Assembly: GCA_903919615.1 (NCBI GenBank)
Contig: CAIXIX010000136.1
Location: 1 to 64,000, forward strand
DNA: 64,000 bases
Direction of reading: 5' to 3'
Source: an uncultured Chthonomonas sp.
GTDB lineage: Bacteria > Armatimonadota > Chthonomonadetes > Chthonomonadales > Chthonomonadaceae
Shown: positions 41,295-49,055 of the stretch, in pieces
Numbering within the stretch: the stretch's first letter is position 1
Layout of the letters: the number at the start of each line of letters is the position of its first letter
Notes under the pieces: model-generated
What the model was told of the DNA's origin: nothing
What the model saw: only the letters and a program-made list of their open reading frames with translations
Databases searched by the model: none
Made by a program: the position numbers and the translations under genes

Positions 41295-42450
41295 ATGCCC
41301 TGGGTCTCACCACAGTACCAACCGACCTTCTCCGAGGTGGATCTTGCGCTTGCGCGTGATGTTGTTCGCAAACCAAGCAGTCGTCGTGACCACTTTCGGC
41401 GAGCTCAACTTGCCTTGCTGCTCGCGGCTGATCCGGGTTTGTCGAATCCGGAGGCAGGCCGAAGAGTTGGCATGCACGAAAACGCGGTACGCAAATGGCG
41501 CAAGGTCTGGTGCGCCGGCCCGTTCCGGCTTACTGACCTTCCCGGACGTGGCCGCAAGCCGCGTCTTTCCCCCCTCAGTGGTCACTGAGGTCAAGGCGGC
41601 GGCATGCGACAATGCCGGAGCGCGCGCTAAAGGGCTGTCCTACTTTTCGATCCGCGACTTAGCGAAGCTTGTCATGCAGAAGCTATCGCTGCCAACACTG
41701 GCCCCGAGCACTGTATGGGACATTCTTGACCAAGACGCGATCAAGCCGTGGCAGTACAGATCGTGGATATTTCCCCGCGATCCAGAGTTCGCCAAGTATG
41801 CTGATGTGGTCTTAGACCTCTACCAGGGATACTACATGGGCGAACGGCTTGACGAACGCGACTTCGTCTTTTCTGGCGACGAGAAGCCTGGTCTTCTGCT
41901 GCGAACTCGGTGCCGGCCCACGGTGCTGCCGGCACCTGGCAAGGCTGGCTTGATAGAGTTCGAGTACCGCCGACATGGAACGGCGACGTTGCTCGCGCTG
42001 ATGGAGATTAGCTCCGGGCTGGTATTTCACCAGACTGTGCACAAGAGCGGAATACTGCCCTTTAAGAACCTCATCGACAAGCTACTTGGACAGGAGCCGT
42101 ACCGCAATGCAAGGAGGCTCTCCTTCGTCGTAGACAATGGCAGCTCTCACGGTCGGAAACGCTTTCAGGAACGGTTGAGTGAATGGTTCCCACAACCTGA
42201 CTATCCCGAGATGATCGCAGTTCACACGCCCAAGCACGCCAGTTGGCTTAATCAGGTGGAACTGTTCTTCTCAATTGTCGGGCGCAAGGCGTTAAAGCAT
42301 GTGCAGTGCCGAACGCGAGAAGCAATGATCGACCACATAGCTCGGTTTATTGAACGGTACAACAAGAACGCGACTCCGTTCAACTGGCGCTTTACGAAGG
42401 ACGACCTTGCCGAAAAGATGAAGAAATGGCAAGACCCTATACTCAATTAG
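41295..42450 (+). mobile_element. IS630-like transposase in two overlapping frames
   Basis: ORF A HTH (LSNPEAGRRVGMHENAVRKWRK) and ORF B DDE (FSGDEKPGLLL, FVVDNGSSH, THTPKHASWLNQVELFFS-type); +1 frame change near CTTTCCCCCCTCA. Confidence 0.85.
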
Positions 42451-42619
42451 GAATCACAGTACTAGTAAGAGGCCGGCTATGGCGATGCAAGTTGTCGTCC
42501 ACCATTGCATCCTCATCATTTCACTCCGGTGTTAGGCGATCTTCCTTCACACAGACACAAGTAGATGCTTTACACTGCTTATGACGATGGGAACAAGCCA
42601 GCGATTTCGCCTGGGACAA

Positions 42620-42903
42620 CTACGTAATCAGCCCCTCAAACACCTCGATCTGTCCCCTGATTACATCCAAGCTCGATCTCCAGAACTCAGCGCTGTGCGT
42701 ATCAATCCCAAACCTGGCAGCGAGCGTGTGCGCGTCATACATCCCCGTCGAACTCAGGAAGTCGTCGTAATCGGCCCTGAACTCGTCCGGTGACGCTTGG
42801 AAGCGCACATACAGTCCCAGACCGAACAAGAGCCCGAATGTATACGGGTAATTATAAAACCCTGAATTATAGTAGTGGCCTTTAGGACCTTACTTACGGC
42901 CCA
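42620..42903 (-). pseudogene. pepF 3'-end fragment with intact reading frame
   Basis: KGHYYNSGFYNYPYTFGLLFGLGLYVRFQASPDEFRADYDDFLSSTGMYDAHTLAARFGIDTHSAEFWRSSLDVIRGQIEVFEGLIT*. Confidence 0.95.
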
Positions 42904-43711
42904 CGTGCCTTTGCCATGCCGGCATTTGCGACAACAATTGCTCTCGATTTTGTGTGTCGAAGCTGGTTCTGTTGGATACCCGAACTGCAACCGCTGACCT
43001 GCCAGACGAAATCACCGTTACGTCTGGCCATCCTACCTGCAAGCATTTGGTCCAATCTCGCCGTTGTTTCCTAGGAACATCGGTTGAGAACAGGGCGATA
43101 TAGAAGTGAAACGCATTTAGCACTATGAATCGCGATTCCGCCGGTGATAATTCGCTGTGAGAAATGCCGAATCGCCCGAATCGAAACCAGCTTGAAAGGG
43201 AGGCTCCATCATCTGCAAGGCTATCGCGATCAGCTTCAGAAAGGCCGGCGTGATCGGGTTCGCTTACAACCTCCAACATTACTGCCGCGCTGTGCAGCAA
43301 TTCCTCCCGCCCAAGAATAAACCCGGCGCATGCTTCCAGCACATCGGACTGGCTGCTCATTGCGCGAGAGCTGTTGTAGCTGAGCTTGAGCAACCACCGA
43401 AGTAGAATGTCGTAATCATAGTCGACCCGAAGGACTTGACCGGCCATAAACGATCGCGTGCATTCGTTCTTCTCAAAAAAAGTCTTGCCACGAGCGTCGA
43501 GCTCAGAAAGCGGGCCGGAGTTACATCCTCGGCAAACGTCTCCGATCTTGACTTCCGTTTTGATGTACTCGTCCTTCGCTGGATGGTACATCGTTTTTTG
43601 ATTCGGGCAAGCTCGGTATAGAAATGCCGGCACGACATGCTCGTTTGTAAAAGGCCCTGGCCCCCCGCAGTAAGCACATTTCTTGATCTGTGTCATTCGA
43701 GTGACCAACAT
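42890..43711 (-). CDS. HNH endonuclease-like protein
   Basis: CAYCGGPGPFTNEHVVPAFLYR...GDVCRGCNSGPLSELD. Confidence 0.75.
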   Translation of the reverse strand: MLVTRMTQIKKCAYCGGPGPFTNEHVVPAFLYRACPNQKTMYHPAKDEYIKTEVKIGDVCRGCNSGPLSELDARGKTFFEKNECTRSFMAGQVLRVDYDYDILLRWLLKLSYNSSRAMSSQSDVLEACAGFILGREELLHSAAVMLEVVSEPDHAGLSEADRDSLADDGASLSSWFRFGRFGISHSELSPAESRFIVLNAFHFYIALFSTDVPRKQRRDWTKCLQVGWPDVTVISSGRSAVAVRVSNRTSFDTQNREQLLSQMPAWQRHVGRK

Positions 43712-43771
43712 TCTTCAGTACCGGCCGACTCCGCCGACATAAACTGAGCACGCTTGGCAGGATAGCGAGCA

Positions 43772-44842
43772 CTAATTGCGAAAAGCTGCGCACAGGAACT
43801 CGAATTCCCGTCGTGACAGCAGGGACTCCATATCGCCGCATCGTGCTAAGGCGAGCGTCTCAATAGGGTAGTCCTGCCACCGATGGGTTGGACCAATCAC
43901 CTCTTCTATTCCGCAGGCTCGAGAATAGTATTCGTAAACCGTGGGGCCGATCCCGGCGTTCGGCAGAAACTTGCGCCCGCAGGATTCGCCAACCAACCGC
44001 AGGATCGCCATTGTGAGTGGCCGCCAGCTTGCTTTCACCGGGACGACGCGGACGCCCGGACACCATTGATCGATCATTCCCGCCGTGTGTTCTGGCGCGA
44101 TATCAACCACGTAGACAGGCTTTTGCCGGCGATTCAACAGGCTAGCAAGGTACCGTAGGGTTTCACGATCATCGATATCGTTTCCAACGCGGCCAAACGA
44201 ATAACCCACGATAATCACGGATTCACACTGATCGAAGCGCGGTTCGAGTTCCGCATACTCAGGCTGAAACGAGGTGATAGTCAACGACTCGGGCACGGAC
44301 AGGGTAAGACCTGCAAATCCTCCCTTCATACCAGACAGATCGACTCCGTAACGCAAGCTGTCGCGAGTCAACTGCCGCAAGCCCTCCGCCGATCCGTGAA
44401 TGCTTAATAGGCTGCCATGAGGTGCCAATACGGGAATTGTCTGAACCGAGCGTTCAGCGATCCCGTCCACATTAAAGCTGAGGATGCATCCGTCCGGGTG
44501 AACCTTGTTGAAAACCTGGTATGGGTTGCATACTCCGGGCAGCTGCGAAACCTGGAGTTCTGAATACATAATCCCGCGCAATGTACCTGCTCCGATATGT
44601 CTAACATACGGCGAAGCGCGATTGTACTTGTCGTGTGAACCGTTCAGCCTGACCACCTCAATACCCGGCTGGTATTCTGGGCAAAAGCCACCAGCGTCGT
44701 ACGTCAACTGCTCGGCAACCCCACGCAGGAAGCCATAACTCGGCGAGAGTCCAAAAGAGGCGCCGGCTCCTACAACAAAGAGAGCCGGCCGATCGAGCAT
44801 CACGGGGACTAATTTGTCGATCAGTTCAGGTGTAAGATCCAC
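43772..44842 (-). CDS. SIR2-like (NAD-binding) domain protein
   Basis: LFVVGAGASFGLSP, LSFNVDGIAERS, APHGSLLSIHGSA, VIIVGYSFGR; GTG start. Confidence 0.75.
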   Translation of the reverse strand: MDLTPELIDKLVPVMLDRPALFVVGAGASFGLSPSYGFLRGVAEQLTYDAGGFCPEYQPGIEVVRLNGSHDKYNRASPYVRHIGAGTLRGIMYSELQVSQLPGVCNPYQVFNKVHPDGCILSFNVDGIAERSVQTIPVLAPHGSLLSIHGSAEGLRQLTRDSLRYGVDLSGMKGGFAGLTLSVPESLTITSFQPEYAELEPRFDQCESVIIVGYSFGRVGNDIDDRETLRYLASLLNRRQKPVYVVDIAPEHTAGMIDQWCPGVRVVPVKASWRPLTMAILRLVGESCGRKFLPNAGIGPTVYEYYSRACGIEEVIGPTHRWQDYPIETLALARCGDMESLLSRREFEFLCAAFRN

Positions 44843-44931
44843 TTGCGACTACCTTCGTTCTCACAGACATAATCTGATGCTTTACACTTCTTAAGACGAA
44901 GTAGACGAGACGGCGGTTTCTTGTAAGGCGT

Positions 44932-45202
44932 CTACTTAATCAACCCCTCAAACTCCGTGATCTGCTTTCGAATAACATCGAGGCTACTTTTCCAGAACTC
45001 CACACTGTGCGTATCGATCCCGAACCGCGAAGCAAGAGTATGTGCATCGAACATACCGGTCGAACTCAGGAAGTCGTCGTAATCGGCTCTGAACTCATCC
45101 GGAGACGCCTGGAAGCGCGCATACAATCCCAGGCCAAACAAGAGTCCAAAAGTATAAGGGTAATTATAAAACCCTGAATTACAGTAGTGACCCTTGACCG
45201 CC
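44932..45202 (-). pseudogene. pepF 3'-end fragment with intact reading frame
   Basis: AVKGHYCNSGFYNYPYTFGLLFGLGLYARFQASPDEFRADYDDFLSSTGMFDAHTLASRFGIDTHSVEFWKSSLDVIRKQITEFEGLIK*. Confidence 0.95.
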
Positions 45203-45268
45203 AACATCGACCCTATGCCATGGCAAGCTGGCTGAACGTGAATTCGAACCAATGCAATGTACCGGTTG

Positions 45269-46123
45269 TTAGGCCGAGTGTTTGGCATCGCGTTTGGCCG
45301 CTTTCAACACATCTCTGAATATGTTCAGCAACTCTTCCAGAGACTTTTTGAGCAGATCGTAGTCCCGAGGTACCCCCTTGCCCCGATGGGTGATGTTGGA
45401 CCGTACTTGATAATAGTAATCGACAGCCTTGTCCGGCGAGTGAGGGTTAAGAACTACCCTTTCGCCGGGCCGATCGGCGCGATAGACTTCGCGATAGCCT
45501 CCCTGGCTATCATTAAGGTGGACGTGTTGCTTAAGGCTCGTGGCAAATGCTGACTCGGTTGCGAGCTTACCGACCTTAGCTGTGACCTTGTCGCCGAGGT
45601 GATAGCGCAACGACACGTAGCGCTCAATGGAGGACCATAGTAGGAGGTAGGCCATTTGCAGTTTGAATAGAGACTTCATGTCCCAGTCGAAAACCTGCGA
45701 CTTGAGTGTCTCCTCCACCACCTCCAAGGCTGCCGTGAAGAGCGGGTCGTTCCAACCGTCCCATACAGCGTCCTCGCAAACCACGCTGCCCTTTCTTGGA
45801 GACCTACCTACCAGCACGTTCGCTGATACTCCGTTGATTTTAGCTTCGTTCCAGCGGTAATGCTTGTCCGGCTCCATAGTCGAGATGCAATCGTATGCGT
45901 CCGAAGCCCGCTCAGGTAGGAATGTCAGCAGCGCACCTTCGGTGCGTTCCCGTGAATCGGGATCGATAATCGGCAAACCGTCGCGAAGTAGGAGGCTTCC
46001 TGCAACTCGTGCCGGCTCATCAACCTTAGCGACGAGTTCACGTAACTGGAAGAAGGCCAACTGCCCGGGCCTGAAGAGGCCGTACGCGAAGAAGGGCCAA
46101 TCAATATTCGGTGGGTGTTCCAT
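45269..46123 (-). CDS. AIG2/gamma-glutamylcyclotransferase-like domain fused to a HEPN-like domain
   Basis: N-terminal FFAYGLFRPGQLAF; C-terminal KAVDYYYQVRSNITHRGK (Rx4H). Confidence 0.65.
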   Translation of the reverse strand: MEHPPNIDWPFFAYGLFRPGQLAFFQLRELVAKVDEPARVAGSLLLRDGLPIIDPDSRERTEGALLTFLPERASDAYDCISTMEPDKHYRWNEAKINGVSANVLVGRSPRKGSVVCEDAVWDGWNDPLFTAALEVVEETLKSQVFDWDMKSLFKLQMAYLLLWSSIERYVSLRYHLGDKVTAKVGKLATESAFATSLKQHVHLNDSQGGYREVYRADRPGERVVLNPHSPDKAVDYYYQVRSNITHRGKGVPRDYDLLKKSLEELLNIFRDVLKAAKRDAKHSA

Positions 46124-46309
46124 TGCTTAAGTCCGTTCAATCGGCGTGAGGTCCGCGCGCCAGCTGTTCATGCCTGCAATGCGGATCAGATCGATGCGGC
46201 GCGGACGCTTCCCGATCTTTCATTATAAAACTATCTTGGCGCGTACCCCTGCAGATAGAGCAGTTTTGCGGCTGCCATATACCGTCCGCTGGAACTAAGC
46301 GTTGGTTTA

Positions 46310-46801
46310 TTACTCGATGATAAAGCCAGCGTAGTAGTTTTCCATGCGGCTCGCCAGTGTTGCGCAATATCCGAAATACTTAACGCATTCGGATCTGGAC
46401 TTGTTCATATGCTCTGTTCCTGGGTAACAAAGTGAAATAAAGTAGATCGTCGTCGTTGGAAGGATTGCCATTCGAGAAACGAACTTCTTGGCGACTTGGT
46501 CCGCACGATTTTTGTCCAACTCAACTGCCACAACGAAATTCGACCCTTTGCCGAAAATGTCGATGGAGTCACCAGAATCTACTCTAGGGCGATATTCTAC
46601 ACTCCAGGTTACATCCGGCATTACGTGTGCAAACACAGATTTGAGACATGTTTGAAATTCAGTAACGTAGGACTTTTGTTCCGGCTGAGACTTTCCAAGG
46701 TGCTCTGAAAAGTACTCTGAGCACTCAATGCTAACAATACACGAGATGATTGAATTCAGAATCGGTCCATCATCAGATTTATTCACAAGTGTTGGTTTCA
46801 T
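46310..46801 (-). CDS. PD-(D/E)xK nuclease-like small protein
   Basis: SGDSIDIFGKGSNFVVAVELDKNRADQVAKKFVSRMA. Confidence 0.5.
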   Translation of the reverse strand: MKPTLVNKSDDGPILNSIISCIVSIECSEYFSEHLGKSQPEQKSYVTEFQTCLKSVFAHVMPDVTWSVEYRPRVDSGDSIDIFGKGSNFVVAVELDKNRADQVAKKFVSRMAILPTTTIYFISLCYPGTEHMNKSRSECVKYFGYCATLASRMENYYAGFIIE

Positions 46802-46986
46802 TCAGTACATCTTCCTTGCTGGCACCTCCAGATGACATCCAGAATGGACGGTTGAGCTGCTGAATTAGGTCTTTATGCGACCTTTTTGGAGGCTGTAGGA
46901 CAGTCTTTGAGGCTTCCTTCGAGCGCGTAATCACGGAAACGATGCCGATTAGTCTCTTCCGGTTTGGTTATGTCGGGTGACTTTAT

Positions 46987-48112
46987 TAGGACTTTCGCTT
47001 CGCTTAAAATTCTCATGGTAGCCGCTTGACACGATTCCACCGATTGATTCACAATCGCGAATCTTGAACAAGCTGCAATATATTGAATATCTTGTCGCGA
47101 CATGCGGCAACTACACGTGCACGAACCTGGCAAACCATCTTGAGGGTCGGCCCGGCACGAGCCACGACGCGATCAGCGATTTCCTTCGCCATGATAAGCG
47201 AACAGCCAGAGAACTCTGGGATCTCGTCGCTCCGCTTATAAATGACAGCGAAGACGCATATTTGATCTTGGACGACAGCGTCCAGAACAAAGAGTACTCG
47301 AAGTCTATTGAGCTTGTAAATCGGCAATATAGCGGTGCCGTACACGGACTGGTACGCGGCATTGGCATCGTAAACCTGGTCCACACGACTGGAGAAGATG
47401 GCGGCTATTACCCCATCGACTTCCGCATATACGACCGTGAAAGTGATGGCAAGACCAAGAACGATCACTTTCTGGAAATGCTTGTCCGCGCTATTGCCGA
47501 CAAAGGGATCAAAGCCAAAACAATCCTTTTCGACACATGGTATGCCTCCGTGGATAACCTCAAAACTATCCATCGACTTGGACTTTTCTTCGTGACGTCT
47601 CTCAAGAGCAACCGCCTGGTCAGTCCCGAAAAGGGTAAAGGCAACGTCCATCTTGATCAAATCGTTTGGACAGATGAACAGCTCGCCAATGGCATTCTGG
47701 TGCACCTGAAAGCTGTACCTTTTCTCGTGCGTCTCTTCAAGATAGTCGCCAAGAACGGCGACGTTGAATGGATTATCACCAATCGTGAGCACTTTATAAG
47801 CTCACAAGGTGATCCCCCACGTTCGATTACTGCGCAAGACGTTGAGAAACAAGGCGCCGTGCGATGGCAGATCGAGCAGATGCACCGTGAACTGAAACAG
47901 CTTGTTGGCACGGAAAAATGCCAGTGCCGAAAGGCGAGATCACAACGCAACCACATAGCGTGCTGCTACCAGGCTTGGCTTGCAATCAAAGTAGCCGCTG
48001 TTAAGCAGTCCGTGACACTGTACCAGGCGCAAGCCGACCTGCTAAGGAACTACCTAATCGACCAACTCAGAAACCCACGGATACCAGCATACACAGGGTA
48101 AGCGAAAGTCCT
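46987..48112 (+). mobile_element. complete IS4/IS701-like insertion sequence
   Basis: TAGGACTTTCGCTT inverted repeats at both ends and 5 bp target duplication TTTAT (46982-46986 / 48113-48117). Confidence 0.92.
47064..48101 (+). CDS. IS4/IS701-like transposase
   Basis: DDE-type domain (YLILDDSVQNKEYSKSIELVNRQYSG, ILFDTWYAS, WQIEQMHRELKQLVG). Confidence 0.9.
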   Translation: MNKLQYIEYLVATCGNYTCTNLANHLEGRPGTSHDAISDFLRHDKRTARELWDLVAPLINDSEDAYLILDDSVQNKEYSKSIELVNRQYSGAVHGLVRGIGIVNLVHTTGEDGGYYPIDFRIYDRESDGKTKNDHFLEMLVRAIADKGIKAKTILFDTWYASVDNLKTIHRLGLFFVTSLKSNRLVSPEKGKGNVHLDQIVWTDEQLANGILVHLKAVPFLVRLFKIVAKNGDVEWIITNREHFISSQGDPPRSITAQDVEKQGAVRWQIEQMHRELKQLVGTEKCQCRKARSQRNHIACCYQAWLAIKVAAVKQSVTLYQAQADLLRNYLIDQLRNPRIPAYTG

Positions 48113-48852
48113 ATTTATTAGACCGCTGAGTAGTAGGACTTCCAACTCTCTTGGCATTATCACCAGCGGCGTTTGAAGACCCAGCTCCTTGTTTACTTTC
48201 CAACTGCTTTTGAAGCGTATCGAGTTGCCCTTTGACGTCAGCGGCGCGAATCGTGGCATTAGAGCTTGCAGCAGCGGCATCGTGACTGGCTTTGAAACTG
48301 ATTATTGCACCTGCAATCGCTGCGGCCGCTGCTATGGCGGAGGCAATAGCGGGAGCAAACGTAGTGATTTTCCATCGCTTCTCCTGAAGATAGGCGATGT
48401 GCCTGTTTTGCAGTTCGACAGCAAGTTTAGTAAGGATCTCAATGTTTGATACATCTAACTTACCTTCCGGTGCCACCAGCCGAACCTTCAGTGCTGCCCA
48501 CGTCTCTTCTTTAGTGTCCTGATCGTCCCGCGGGTTCCTGGTCTTTTTTCGCGTAACCTTGAAGAATTCGGGATGAGCCGTGAATAGGTTCTCCCAACCC
48601 TTATCATCGCAGATGGGTTTGCCCAAGATCCGCTCCCAATCGTTTACCAGCATCCTTGATTTCTCGTGCGTACCCATAACGCAGATCGCTGAAATAATGT
48701 TTTGAAGGCGAGTTTCGCGCCCATAGCGACCGTCGGGAGAATAGTCGGGTGTATACTCAGAACCGGGGACTTCGGGCCAAGATTCCTCTGGTGTGGTTCC
48801 TGCATTTTGCGAACTGCTGGTATATGTAATATCGTGAGAGTTTACATTCATT
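48111..48852 (-). CDS. hypothetical protein with C-proximal TM helix, 3' end altered by IS insertion
   Basis: MNVNSHDITY...APAIASAIAAAAAIAGAIISF; stop codon supplied by IS terminus. Confidence 0.6.
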
Positions 48853-49055
48853 TTACGGCCCCCGTGGCATTCGGCAGTACGCTTAAAAGCGACTACAAGC
48901 GCTGCGCTGTAAAGGACGGACTCAGGAACTTGCCCCGACCAAAAAACGGAATATGACCTGCGGCCACACGAGGCTGGTCGTGTTTCGCCGATTGGTTGGT
49001 ATCGGCCTCCATGATCCAAACGCGGTTCCACCATCCGCCGGAACTTGCGTAGCGC

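Noticed and set aside
42525-45280. GTTAGGC heptamers at about 42531 and 45269 resembling integron attC R' boxes
   Set aside because: Seven-base matches are expected several times by chance in this window. I could not find convincing paired RYYYAAC boxes with L'/L'' arms. An attC covariance search would settle it.
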